A stretch of DNA of 64,000 nt from positions 18,678,437 through 18,742,436 of the forward strand of contig NC_088313.1 in the NCBI RefSeq assembly GCF_910592395.1. The letters run 5' to 3'. Origin of the DNA: Lineus longissimus (taxonomy: Eukaryota > Nemertea > Pilidiophora > Heteronemertea > Lineidae). The notes under the pieces are model-generated. The model ran no database searches. It had not been told where the DNA came from and worked only from the letters and a program-made list of their open reading frames with translations. The position numbers and the translations under genes are program-made. Each line of letters opens with the position of its first letter. Within the stretch, counting starts at the first letter, position 1. This document shows positions 24,079-37,484 of the stretch, piece by piece.

Positions 24079-26784
24079 CCCACCAACACTGATCACCCTA
24101 CTATCAGTCAAATAACTTCCTCGTTTGTACATCACCCTTATTTGCAATTTGCCCTCTGGACTACTGGTGGCAGTTCAAGGGAAGGAGGGTCCTGTCTAGT
24201 TCATTTTACACGTTGCTTGGTATGAAGCTGGTCGAGTATTTCGACCAAAGGATGGCTCATAGCAGTAGCAGCAGTATGAATATGCTGCTGCTAGTAGCCT
24301 CATGATTGTGAAAGGGTGAACCGCTCTCATGCTACCTCCATGATGATGGCTTGCTTCCAACAGCAATCCAGAAAAAGTTCCAGGAATGCCTTCCATTCTT
24401 TGGGCTTATCCCCGATAACTTTCACATGCTCATGACGCAATTGTCTATCACTGGGAACTTAGCTACACAATCTCTCAATCATATGATTGCTCCAATTTCA
24501 ATGTTTTTCGCAAGTTCTCTCAGTGCAGACATGGGTGATTTTATGATAGAATTCAATAATTGGTTCTCTGTCTGATTATTTGTGAAAAACTTGTTCAGAT
24601 ATGAAACTTCTACACTCGCTCACCTCAGAGGCCTATTCTTCAGCCATCTGAAGGTGGAAAATTTTGATTCAATTGTGATTTATTGTAGATTTCTCAGTGA
24701 AAAACAGTAAAATATTGTTGTGAAGGATGCTTGGTAGGTCGACGCAATACGCTAATCGATATCTTTTCTGGTGCTGGTATCACCCTTTGTCCTAAAGTGT
24801 GACAGTTGTCCAGGAGGCAGTGGGTGGTTGACACATCTCGCAAATCTCATCAACAAACATAATTACTGAGAACACACTAATAACTAGAAATAACATAATT
24901 AAATTCAGACAATGGCTTGAGTACCTAACAGTGTCATCTCTGGTGCTGATGTCCTCCTTGATGATTCACAACCTGTCCTCTGGGAGAGATGGGCCATTTT
25001 GTTTGCCCCGCCACAAAATCTAATTTGGTCTTCTTCACTGTGATGAGACTCTTGAATGTGGTGAAACATGTAGAGTATTGCCAATATCAATCCTCTCTCA
25101 ATAACAATGCTGCCGTCTGTTCTTGGTGCACTTGTCCAAGACGTAAGAGAGTGATTTAATTGAATTATTTTACTCGACTTGAAAGTAATTTTGGATGCAA
25201 AGTGTGCCTCGATCCTTCCTTTCAATTATCCCAGAGATGAGGCCCCCAAGTTTTTTTTCATGGTGAAGTGTGTAGCCTTTGGATGCATCAAGGGTTAACC
25301 CTCCCGGGCAGCCAGGCATGATATCAGATATCCAACCTGGTAATAACTGGGATCATTCAATGTGTATTGACAGCTGGGAGATTTGAGGCATGATATGTTT
25401 TCCAGGCCAGCTTTGGATCCAGATTGGTGTTGAAGAGGTGCTCTCTGCATCCTCAGCCAATATTGAGCACTTCATTATCCCAGGCCTTTGCATTGGGCGC
25501 TGGTAGTTGGTTGGTTGTGAACAATGGACCCCTGTTTTCATCTTGTATATTTCCTGGATGCTGCTGCATATTTTGACAACAACGATAATTGTTTAGATTT
25601 GCTAATGGGTTGTGACAGTTCTGTTGCTGATAAGACACACTTCTTGTGAAAACAAGAGTCATATCCTTGTCTTGTCTTAAGCCATTTCCTTGATGGACAC
25701 AGAATCCAGTTATCGAGCATGGACCGATATGACCTGACTGAGAGCTCATGTTTCTCCTTGGGCAATGCAGTATACAGTAGTGCTTGACTCTGTTTTCCTA
25801 TATCTACAACTAAACCTAACAAAAACACCTTGTTCCCTGGGATTGTCTGTGAAGAAAAATAAGCCACTTATAAAAGATTCCCTACACTGGCTAATTACCC
25901 CCTCTCAATGGCTCTTTATTGGACCCTGCTGTGTGTTTGATACCTCACCCCAGGGCTCCATTACTTTCCCACCCTTTCATGCATGTATACCACTTTGTTT
26001 TAACCCCTATTACCCTCTCTTGGGTGACAAATCTGTGTGTCCCATAAAGCTCTACCCAATTCAACGCTAAACGGACAGGGGGACCATTATGAAAAGTATG
26101 TTGAGTGTTCACGGTATACACTTAGCACTTCCTCACTTGAGACCAGACATAGTCACAGTTGTGCCCAGTCTGGTTTCTTCCATGACGGTCAGCCCGTATT
26201 TTCCACAAATTTGTCTGAAACAGCCACATGTTGATTAGCTGTCTTTGCTGTGATGTTGGACAGTGAGTTGGTAAGTCTTCTCAACACAGAACACTTCCAG
26301 TGTGCTCAATTTACACATCCATGATAGATGTACAGGCCCAGATGAATCTGTTTCAAATATCATGACTTGTATGAGGTTCGCATGCACAGCTGAGATATGC
26401 TTTAATTTCATGTCATCACATTTTAACCAAAATGGTTGTAGCATTTTCCTGGAAGCTTGAATTTGATGATAACAGACTACCCCCTTCATCAAGACTTAAT
26501 GTTGCTGTCATTATCATTATGTCTAATGATATTTGCCAATGTAATGTACATTGACTTTCAAAATAACTGTTATTTGACAAATGAGATAATGAGTTAATTA
26601 GATGATGACAATTATGAGAATGGCTGCTAATGATACCAGGATGAGCTAATCAGGTCTATTTGTCTGATGTAATAGCTGGCCAGATGCTGCTGGAGTTGAC
26701 TTAACTTTCAAGTAGGTCAGAAACAAAATGTGCTAAAATATTCTGCAGCTGTTTGTCTTACATGATGGGGTATGCTATACTATA
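24079..26784. other. 2.7-kb stretch with no gene recognised
   Basis: No supported exon. A small hairpin made of CAG/CTG-rich arms (AGCAGTAGCAGCA and TGCTGCTGCTA) is present near 24260-24296. Frames of up to 109 codons around 25450-26070 overlap on both strands and have no recognisable feature. Confidence 0.45.
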
Positions 26785-27192
26785 GCCGCACTTACACCAC
26801 CTGAAAATGGACCACCAATCTTGGTTCGGGAACCAATGCCGCACCATCGAAAATCCACCAAGCGCTTACACCAGCGCTGCAGCTAGTTATAAAATTCGGC
26901 TACAGATGGCGCGCAAACAATAAGCAGAACGCAGAAAGCCTTGGCAGAAAGCGCCATTTCGAAAGCGCCGCCTGGAGCCGAACCATCTAACTAGCTAATT
27001 GCCGATCCATTTGCGCGTACACCACGACAAAGCCGAACTTTTAACAAGCCGGGCGAATTTGGACCATCAAGCTTGGTGGGACAAATTCGCTCGGCAATTT
27101 GTATCGGCAATGGATTGCCGAACCAATTTGTCGCGGCAATGTGGTGGTGTAAGTGCAATTGGTCCACCAATATTTCGTGGTGTAAGCACAGC
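26785..27192. mobile_element. 408-bp MITE-like element, GTGGTGTAAG termini
   Basis: The left end GCCGCACTTACACCAC and the right end GTGGTGTAAGCACAGC are inverted with 13 of 16 positions matching. Subterminal copies of the same word (GCGCTTACACCA near 26870, GCGTACACCAC near 27015, GTGGTGGTGTAAGTGC near 27141) are arranged as further inverted repeats. TTGGTCCACCAATAT and its counterpart GGACCACCAATC lie just inside the ends. The base composition is visibly more GC-rich than its surroundings. No transposase frame is present. Confidence 0.75.
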
Positions 27193-28525
27193 TTATGTCT
27201 GACTCCGTGAAGGAGTGCATCATAGACGTTTTCTTAAGTTTTTATGCAGAAATACTCTCAGACATTCCTTGGTTCTTTGTCTTGCTTCTGAACAAAGAAT
27301 CCAGTAGATTCCTCTATAAGTTTCTATCTAATCCATCAGACTGGTCCAACCTTAATGAAGTTTTTCTTCAAAACATAGAATTTGTCCACTTTAAGTCCAC
27401 TCCAACTTGACCGAGAATTCCCTATTCATCGTGTATATTTGCATAAGAAATTGTTTTAGCAATTTCCTAAAGGTTTGGAAATAAATCAGTGTTTGAGTCA
27501 TTCCAGGTGCCTTGTGATTTGCCTCCAGATAAGATATCAAGTTTTCCATTAGCCGGATGAACAAAACAGTAACGTTTTTCAATCGACTTCTGGTGAAGTT
27601 TCCAGGTGATTTATGCTAACCCTTGGGTCATCAAGTTATTGCTTGTAAAATTCGTCCCAAATGGCAATGTTTGATTCCATTGAACGTTTGGTACAGTTAG
27701 AGGTGGCAGGACTATGTGACACCCCCCTCACCAGTATAAATGTGGTCATCTTTGGTATCCTTTTCTCCAATGGATAATGTGAGAGAGGTGTAGGTTGAGC
27801 AAGCCTTTGCCAGCATACATGATAATGAGTTTTCTGATCCATCTTAACCCCTAATGTCGGAAATACCACAAAGCTATCATGAAAAGAAGTTTTCAGTTTA
27901 TACTAATCTGTCACAAAGTCTGGTGAAAGTTACAGAACATCTGCAGTTTGTTGGTTTGTCTTCTTGTGCAAACTTGTTCCACCTGTAGAAAAAGACCTCT
28001 TGACAAAGATTTGTTTGAATAACTTCTTGCCGTGGGAACAGTTACCTGATTTCGCTGTAAAATTTATACTTTTTGCAAAAAAATCTTGCTAAATTGCTAA
28101 TGCTTGCAGCAATCCGTGTGCAGCAAACCTGGTCTGACTTTGGGCTGTGTGTACTTGGCAGCCGTAATGGAAATCGCTTCAGGCTTTGATATATCTTGCC
28201 TCCGTTTTCCATCTGCTTTCATTGTTGCAGTCTGTCGTATCAGTTTTCATTGCTGATCATATTGTTTGTCTGATGATGTGGGGAAAACGTATTGGTGAAA
28301 ATATCAATGACCGTGTACCTTTCTTACCAGTTTACAGAGATTTTGAAGAGAGTGTACAATTCCACTTAAAGGTTTGGCTGGAACACCGCTAATACTGAGA
28401 TTTACTTTGTTCCAGATTGAAGCCACTTTGTTTCAGGTACAAGCCACTTTCAACAAGAAACTTTCTTCACTGAGAGCTAACTACAGTTTAATTATTCTCA
28501 TGTTGCTCTTGTCCTCTCTTTGCAG
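27193..28525. other. upstream region/5' intron of the LZTS-like gene
   Basis: No coding exon recognised. The stretch ends in a good acceptor (CTCTCTTTGCAG, AG at 28524-28525), so it is most simply the intron between an unseen non-coding first exon and the first coding exon. Confidence 0.5.
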
Positions 28526-28536
28526 CGGTGAGAAGA

Positions 28537-31500
28537 ATGTCGGCCATGGCTCACCAGGAGGAGTTGAGCAGTGACGTCCTGTTCACGGATGACGACCCAG
28601 GACACACTGTCGATAACGAGTCAATCTATTCACAGCCGTCAACGACATACTCATCGATATCACGCGAAGTTACCTTCGACCCGCGAAGCAGACAGCCAAT
28701 CTATCGCCAGTATTCAGAACCGATTGCAGACTTGAACGGAAGTCGCAACTCCAGCCCCGGTCAGACGTACAATCTGGACGATTTTATGCCGAAGGATTCA
28801 ACATATCAACGTTATAAAGCACGTGCAAACACATACTCCGAGGACACTCTGCGCCGGTCAAAGCGGCGTCCGAAACCTATCGAATATTATTCTGATAACT
28901 ACACTGTGCCAAATAAACCTAAGCCTGCACCTCGGCACAAAACATGGACTCCACCCACGAAGGATAATATGGGCGCTGGCGCCAGTTTTCAAGATTCTCG
29001 TCATTTCCATAGCAACGGTCAGTTAGATGTTGATGACGGTGCCTCACATATCTGCGAACATTCAGACATCACAGGTCCAGCCCGGCTACCTCCAGCTAGC
29101 GGCATGTTAAGCAAGGTGAGTTCATCTGGTCTGCTCGGAGTTGAGAAGTATACTGGTTTCCTTCTACAGTGTACTTATTAGTTCACCCAATGATGTACTT
29201 CTCCACTAAAGGGTGAAATAAATGCTCCCAGTGGTGAACTGGTAGTCAGGCACTCGTTGGTAACCTTGAAGTCGTCAGTTGTAGCCTTGGTCACTGTTTT
29301 GAGCCGACCATGAACCAATGTGATAGTTTGCATTGTTCAAATGACACAAGCCAGGTGACACCACACTAGTATTGTCAATATCATGTTTTGCAGCGTCGAC
29401 CCTTTTGGACGTCCATGCCAGTGCTTGTAAAGAAGGTATAATTCATTTTCAAGGGAAAGCTTCAATTCTTCTTCAAGTTCTAAACAATCTTTGTCTCTAA
29501 CATTTACGTGAAAGATTTTTCAAATTTTGCTTTTGTACTTCATTCATTGCTTCGAAGGGGGCAGCACTGAAGTCCCTTGATATAGGTGGTGACTTTTTGT
29601 GGTATAAGGAAGGGTATAAAGGAAGAAGTTGCGTTCTGAGATTTTGCACATTTTTGGCGGGGATTTTTACAACTTTGTTTTCTTCTCATTTACAAAAACT
29701 ACCTGCATGAGGATTATAACATCAAAAACCTGCGATATCAAAGATTCTACACCTCATCTGTTCTCGACATGTTTATAACCAGAGTAAATGATCCTAGCAA
29801 TTTTTATCAAAAAAACTTTCTGCTAACACAGATGCATGTTTCTTACAGCAAGGTGCATGCTAATGTACCATCATGACTATCTTAAAGTCCAGGTTGTACA
29901 TTTTCCCATCAATATGTCCTTGAGCAAGGTCCTTTACTTTTCTAACAAAAGTGCATCTACACAGTGTTTTTGATTGCTCTGATAAGGGTCCACTCATAGA
30001 ATATATAGACCCTCTTTTCTGGAGTCCTTCAGTCGTCTTATATCTTGCCCTTTCAACCAAGCTATCTTCACGCGGTGTCCAAAGCCACTCTTCAGTGCTC
30101 CAATGCCAGTCTATCCTTTCTTCAAGGCGACAGTCTTATAGACTAAGGAAATTTCATGATGGAAGAGCCAATAAAATCTATAAATAATCAAATAGGCCTT
30201 TGCTTTCACAACATGCTTTGAAAGTACAAGAGCTGTCAGGGTGAACAAGTACAGATTTTGATCTCTATTTACTTTAACTCTGACATTTCCACACATCTTC
30301 CTTCCAAACAATCATAAAATAAGCCCAACGACATACATTTCTATCTACTTTTAATAGATTTGTCATTTCCCTTTTCAAATCTATGTTAACACTGGATAAA
30401 ATGATTTAGATTCCTTTACCCATTATACAAAATTATCAGTTTAATTTGGGCTTTTCATTTATATTCGATTAGATTCATCGGGTTATTCGGTGGAACTATG
30501 ACCTAGACTTTGGCGGGAATAATTAAGTATCAAGTTGCGCATTTAATGATAAGGTTGTGATGTGACTCAGTCACGTTTTTGCCTAGTTGATAGGTGTCCA
30601 TATGCCTCTTACTTGGTCAAACACAAAGTGTGAATGGCTTGAGGCAATTCAGCTGCTAACGGTTTAAAACTCTACTTGGATAGATTTGATTGTGCTGGTA
30701 TTTTCATGAGCTCCAGCGGCACATGTTTCGAAGGATCTACAATGATGCTGGGACCTTGCTTCTGCACAGCAATGTATAATGTAAGACCATTTTCTTTTGT
30801 TCAGAGCAGGGGAGCGGGAATTTGTGCGGGGCATTGTTGATGGAGTAGTTCTCATGATGGGTTCACTTTCATTCGTGGGTAAGGAAGTGCATGCAGTGAT
30901 ATTTGTCTTGATGGTATTCGTAAGACATTGGAAGGTTTTTGTCAGAATCATATTCACTCCATTTCTCTGCTGTTTTGAAGTTTGTCTAGTTGCCAATTGG
31001 TGAATTGTGCTAGTTTGGAAGTGATTATAATCTGCTGCTTCAGTGGGAAGGTATGTTTGATTTGACATTCTCTCTCTTGATCAGTCAGTTCTCAGTGAAG
31101 GAAAACTTGCCTTCAACCATGAATTGTCCATTCAACTGTAAATCACAGCAAAAAGCCTGCCAACATTTGTTCAGGACTGCCTGGGTAGGTAGTTGTTGGT
31201 ACTCAAAGGTGAAGAAGGAAATCATGGTTTTCTCTGATCTCGTCGATTTCACATGAAACACAATTCAATTCAATTCACAAATGAGACACAATTAAAAGCA
31301 ATCAAGTGAAGGCGTCAGGCTTGGTAGCATTTGAATTCCCTGAAGAAAGGCCTAATTGGACTACTGCACACTATTGCTGTGTATATTCATGTACTAAAAG
31401 TGGTGCATAACTCATTCTTTATATATTGTGCTTTAATGGATTCAAACTAACTTGGTCAAACTTCCCTATACATTATTTGTGTACAGACGTACACATGGTA

Positions 31501-34500
31501 CCGGCAAGCTCCTTTGGGTGAAATCAACCGCCTGTATGATAGCCTCATTCTTAACTCTCCCCAATCAGCGTACCTTTAGACAAATGATAATGAGAATTTA
31601 TGAAGCACTTTGACTGAGGTGAGAGCGGGCAGAAATGGTGTCATGAACAATAAAAACCTCACCAATATCCAACAACCATCTGCCAGGTATACAAGAATGA
31701 AAAGTTACATATCAAATCTTCATTCCAACTCAAGTTGGGTGGAATCTGAAATACATTTGGATAGAATGATATTGTCAAATACACATGGATGTGTGGTTTG
31801 CTTTAGCTGAAGCCGTCTGCTTCCGTCGACAGTGAAAAGAACATGTCAACAATAGGTTGAGGCTGGGAAGTGATTTTCAAGGTTAGATATTTGCTTGTTG
31901 ACGATATTGATAAGGAAATATGCAAATCCTTTCTTGGTTTCATTGTGTGGCGTATTGAATTTCAAATGAAGTTTAAAAGAAATCCCCTTCTTGAAGCATT
32001 GAGTCTCTGACTGTGAGTGTTGGCATAAATGCAGGGGCTGCATGTCATCTCCAAGTCTTAACACACTCTGGGGGACTTACATGCTGAAGTGGTCATAATA
32101 GATCCCTTCAAGCTTCGACAGAAGTCAACTATTCCCTTTCTAAGGGAATTTTTTTTTCATTCCCGATTTTACTTTTGCTTCAAATTAATTAGTCTCCTTT
32201 GCTTTTACAAAGTCTCTCTGCATACAAGGATGATGGTATGTTTTCATTGTTTATAAGGTTATTGTCACCTATCATTCTTCAAAACCTTTTTTCTTCTTTT
32301 AGTATATTGTTGTCTATCACCTCCAACATCCCAATTCCAGTTTAATATGTTAGTTGTGTCATTTCCGGTCTTCGCGTAGTGTCTTCACCTAAACATATGG
32401 TCACAAAGTTAATTTTTATTTTGTTAAGACACTTTATTTCATTTCTTGTTTTATCAGAACCTTTTTATCAAATCGAGTACATTACGATAGAATAGTGAAC
32501 TCTTAAAGGGTCTTTGCTTTTCGGTGCTTTGATCAGTCTTGCATGACTGTTATCCATTCAATCGTATGTAGACTGAAATATATGCATTTGTTATACAGTA
32601 ATTTGTCACAGTTGCTGACAACTATCACTTATAACAGCCTATCAATTATCTTGATATTTTTAATTGAAGGCAAGATCAAATATCGCAGGTGAGAGCCAGG
32701 GCATACGGACATTGGTTTTGGCCTTTGAATCGTCTTTAAATCAAGTGGTTCCAGTTCTTCAAGCTTGAATACTATCACAAAACTGGGAATCGCTGGTTTG
32801 AAGTTCTTCTTGGTGTAAATAACAGTGATCAGAAGTTGCGTGGTTTCAAAACTCCTGTTTGGCCTTTTGATATTTCGTCTTCATGGCGATAGAAAAACAG
32901 CACATGTCAAACATAATCCCATGATGATTTTGGGTGCATTGAACTGCTGCCCTGAGAAATGTTGATGACATTTATTGAGTGGCTTGCCTGGAATTTGATG
33001 GTGTTGACATGGCTCAATCAATGAATGTAGGAGATGACTGTCAAATAGCGGAGAATTTGGTTTTAGCCCTGAGGGAAAGAATTAGTGTCGTGGAATGCGT
33101 TGAATGTTTCCAAGCTGACACCTTCAATGGTCAGATGGTCGCCTTAGCGTGCAATACTGTAGACCCCACTCTGTTGGCTGTGATAATCAATCAATCATTC
33201 AATCAATCAAGAACGCGTCTGCAATATTAGAAAAACTGTAGTGACATCGTCTGTTTACATTGACATCATAGCCAAATACTTGAATTGTCCCCGAAGGCCA
33301 ATTTTCAAAATATTCCTTCCAGGGACTGACTTCCGATAAACCACTGACCAATATGATCTTGTATCAAATTCTATGAAAAACTCCTCATGACTCAGTGATT
33401 ATAACAATTATCTAAATTCTTGTGTGATCTATCAGTTGATTACACGAATCCTTTTCTGAGACTTTCCCAGGCCATCAAAATATGGTAATCTTTGGTGGCT
33501 GCACATTCTGATAATCCTGGAAGAATGGCAAGTATTCGTTCCAGGAAGCTTACAGTTAGCTTGTCCTTCAGTCTTATCAGGACAATGTGATTCATTGTTC
33601 AAGTCTTCATCTGGCTTTCTCCCGCCAAGCAGTGAATAGGGACCTCCTCCCTGATGACTAAGCCAGTGACCAACTATTCTGTAATGTGTGACCATTTCCT
33701 GTGTAACAGGTCCGTTCCACGCTAACTATGCCATCCCACACCACGCACACTCTACTGGAGTCCTTGAGAACACAGGTCCTTGTTATTTGTTGACAATAGT
33801 TTTCACATAGTATTGACTGAACTCCTGTCAATGGTTTTGCCATTAGGTGTATGTTCTTTGAACCTGAAACACTGTGCTGGTGGACTCACATGGTACATGG
33901 TGTGTTGAACTGGTCGGACTTACATTTAGACAGCTGCTGCCTGTCCACATAAAACAGCAACACGTAACTGAAGCAATGGTCTTCTACATGGATGGACCTC
34001 TCGTGTTTGCTCCCCTGGCCTGCCATCCGGGCAACGAGCCAAAATGTGACTTGCAACTCTCTCCACTGGTAAGACAAAGTTACACGATTGGCTGCTGTTG
34101 TTCCCAATGTCATCTCTCCATATTTTCTTTTGTCCTTGCTTTGTCTTGCTGCTACTCTGTTTTTGTCTGTTCAGGGTCCGTTGTCCTATAATGGATAGTG
34201 CAAACACACTCCAAATACCATATCTTATTTTGATTACTAAATGTTTTATTCAGTTATCAATTCTTCGCATGACCCTCAGCTAATGCATGATATGTATGTA
34301 TGTGTCATTTCCTATTGTTATGTTCATCTAATTAGTCATGAGTCAGACCCATATCAAAACTACTTTCCTACTGTCCTCTTTCAGGTTTTGCAGTTTAATT
34401 CACATATACAAAAATATCATTCATCATCGTCTTCCCTATGACAATTGGTTTGGTAATGTAATTACCAATAATTGTGCATGATGTTGCACCAGAATTGCAG

Positions 34501-36000
34501 GCTCCAAGATAATTGTCAATTTGGCGTTAACATTTATAATATCGAGTTCTACAAATTAGATTAGGTTTCGTACCAGCTGGAGACCGAGTTGGAAGTTCAA
34601 TTTACAGGCTTCATATTGTCCAAAAGTTAACTTCATGCTGCCTTGAATGTATTTCAGTAGTGCTGCACTGTTTCCAGTGGAGGTATTCTGTAGCAGAGTT
34701 TTGTATGTTTTTTCAATTCCTTCCATTCTTGTCTTTCCAGAACCAGAAGAAGGTTGTGCTTCGGCCACTGGCATTCCGCCCTGTAATACCAAAGTCTGTT
34801 TCGACATCGACAAATCAACCGTCCCAGATGACCGATGGTGGAACTAGTCTTAGCGATGAAGGATACAGTTCAAATGAATATCGCTGCGGGATGAGACCTC
34901 CGAGTACCGGTTCACACAATCCGTACGGACATGTTCGGCGGGATAGTAACAAATCAAAGCTGTCACTTGACGGCGAGGGTAATCCTAGACTTTGTGATCG
35001 CCCAGAGTCATTTAATTCTTCCAATCATAGTCGTATGTCCTCCAATCAGACGGAAGGATTCCTTCAGACTCCGTCGCCCAGCGATAGCGGGGTCAGCGAA
35101 CTGGAGGCGGTGCTACGCGAAAAGGACGCTGAAATTTTACACCTGAGAGAAACGATGGAGCAGAACGAGCGAGCCATCATTCAGGTTTATGAGGACAAAA
35201 AAATGGATTGGCATTTACGTATGGAGAATTTACGGCGCAAGTGTGATGATGATTTGAAATCATCCCACCAGAAGGCGGGAAAGACTGAGCAGTCGTTGTT
35301 ACTGCAGATGTTTAAGTTGCAGCAGGAGCGAAAGCAGCTGCAGGAGGATAATGATAAACTCTTAGAGGAGAACGGGTGTCTGGAGAATAAGTGTGAGACG
35401 TATGAGAAGGATTTAGTGGAGAGTAAATCAAAGTTAGAGGAAACAAAATGGACGCTGCAGCAGAAATCGGGCGAGATTTCGTTGCTGAAATCACAACTCA
35501 AGGAAGCTAAGGAGGATCTGTCTGGGAAACAGAATGAAACATTGGTGCTCAAAACACAGGTGAAGGACTATCAGGAAGCTCTGGAGAATAAGAATAGAGA
35601 CATTCAGAGCTTAGAAAAGGAGGTTTTTAGTAGTCACAAACAATTACGTCAGTCGACGGAGGCTTTAGACAAATTGTGCTCGGATATTAAGCCACATCGG
35701 TCAATTCAGGAGGGGGCAAGTCAGACTGATTCTTGTGTTTTGGATAAATCAGAAAAAGACAAAGGTTTATTAAAGCGTTATGAGGCTCTAAAAACTGAGA
35801 AGGAAGAACAGGAAGTCATATTTGAACACGAGAAAAATCAGTGGTTAGATGAGAAAAATAAGGTCATATGTTATCAGAAACAATTGCAATTGAATTATGT
35901 TCAGATGTACAGGAAGAATAAGATGTTAGAGACTGAAGTTGAACAGTTGATGTTGGACTTGGAGAGACGGGATATGAAATATGGTGAGGACACTGTGTGA
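28537..36000 (+). CDS. LZTS/N4BP3-family protein (Fez1 coiled-coil domain), two coding exons
   Basis: Coding exons 28537-29115 and 34741-36000 join in phase 0 (AAG/GTGAGT donor, TCTTTCCAG acceptor) to give 612 residues. I start at the ATG beginning MSAMAHQEE, because an upstream in-frame GTG lies only three codons before it and an intron acceptor ends at 28525. Residues 1-310 are low-complexity, Ser/Pro-rich and probably disordered. They carry the patches SISREVTFDPRSRQPIYRQY (41-60) and LRPLAFRPVIPK (201-212). Residues 311-600 are a long coiled coil with family hallmarks: NERAIIQVYEDKK (335-347), LEETKWTLQQKSGEISLLK (425-443) and YQKQLQLNYVQMYRKN (571-586). In vertebrates LZTS1-3 and N4BP3 are cytoskeleton- or synapse-associated scaffolds. 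The last residues EDTV could act as an acidic class III PDZ ligand (inference), where vertebrate LZTS1 ends TEI. I cannot say which vertebrate paralogue is closest; it may be the single pre-duplication member. A candidate poly(A) signal is at 36216-36221. Confidence 0.92.
29116..34740 (+). other. 5.6-kb intron of the LZTS-like gene
   Basis: Bounded by a GTGAGT donor and a CTTGTCTTTCCAG acceptor, with exact phase agreement between the flanking exons. No additional exon of this family and no complete element was recognised inside. A fragment reading TGTCCTTGAGCAAGGTCC near 29913-29932 resembles the conserved body of metazoan tRNA-derived SINEs. Confidence 0.75.
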
Positions 36001-37484
36001 TGGGATGACAATGAAGGTCCGCACTTTTGTTTTTGTGTACACATTTGGGACAATCTGAGAAGGTTTATGCGCTGCAGCATACATTTGACATGAGGCTTCC
36101 GATTATCCTGTGTTTAATAACTATACAATAGGGAAGTATTTTGATATACAATGTATTTTCATTCAACATCAGGCAGCATTATATGACGACCATTTTCACT
36201 TACTGTCCTTATAGCAATAAAGATACGAGTCCAAAATTTGAAGTTGGTACCGAACAGGAGGCATTGGTTGTCTCACCAAACGCTACAAGGGTAGGCCAAA
36301 ACCAAGTTGACTTGACGAGGTGACTTGGATGAAATGACAGTGTCACCTGAGCGGTGTTTGGTCCAGTACCAACAGTGAAGTATCAACATGTGACCACGCA
36401 AACATCGCCCAGTTCACAGTAATATTGTTCTGTAGAGAAAGTCAGTTATATGTCAATTTGTAAATACAACAATTGTATTGATACTGTCTTTAAGTACAGA
36501 AATTATGTTTGCTTTATATTTCCTGTGTACATTATAGGTTAGGTAAATTTATATGATGTACAGTTTTGTGGAAAATTACGATATTGTGGCAACGTTTCAG
36601 CTGAGCGCTCTTGCTTCGAGTAATATATCACGGTGCTGAAGAGACTGCTGGGAATTTGTGCAGAGACCTCTACAAGAGGAAATTGGTACTGATCAAATGT
36701 GATTGTGCACTCCGAGAGAAGATTTTGTGGGACATAATTCTTTCTCTACACAATGGCCTTCAAGGCCATAGAGCATTGCTGATCATGCAATGACTGCAAA
36801 GTATGCTATTCTGCGTTTAGTTTAGTTGTCCTCCAAGACCTGCTTTTGAAGCTATTCCGTTTCATGCAGTATTTTATATCATGAAGGCAACTGATTTGTA
36901 TAGACCTTTTAAAATTACAAACTTCTGGGGTCAAACCGCAGAATCGTTATTGGTATAAGTATTCTGTAGATGTAGTTGCAAGAGTCTTCATCATTAAGTA
37001 ACTAGTCTAGTGAATGCATTCTTATATCCATGTGCATTATTTTGAATTGATTATTTTTCTGTAAGAAGAGCGCTGAATGTATTTGGGGAAACTGCATATT
37101 CGTTATTCTCGGTATGTTTGTAGGAACTTAAACAATCACTGGTACAATTGTGTACTCCCATTGCCATGGCCACTTGTATAAGGGGTCAGCATATTATTTT
37201 GTAAAGTTGTATTTGCATGAAATACGAATATTATTATCACTTATAGATTAAGTGTTATCTGAGTTTTTTGCTCAAATGGAGGAGGCTTCATTCGAGACCC
37301 TGATACCAATGCCACCGCGATTACAATTCTTACAAGTCTTTGCTCTAACTATCATATCAGGCTAAACTTCAAGCCCTCGCCACTGCCGCCCACCACCTGT
37401 CACAGGCTTATCAACAGGGAAGACAGATCGTATTTCTCACTGACTCAAAAATTCCAAATGCAGAAGAAGATGAAGAAATCTCCC
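36001..37484 (+). other. 3' UTR and downstream flank of the LZTS-like gene
   Basis: AT-rich sequence without a supported gene. AATAAA occurs at 36216-36221, about 220 bp after the stop codon, and is the nearest plausible cleavage signal. Beyond it I see nothing up to the minisatellite. Confidence 0.5.

Noticed and set aside
28528-28536. GTG start for the LZTS-like protein three codons earlier
   Set aside because: The ATG at 28537 is the first ATG after the splice acceptor; the GTG is a frame artefact.
33874-34191. Extra exon of the LZTS-like gene inside the 5.6-kb intron
   Set aside because: The exons at 28537-29115 and 34741-36000 join in phase 0 without it, its peptide has no resemblance to the family, and both strands are open over the same DNA.
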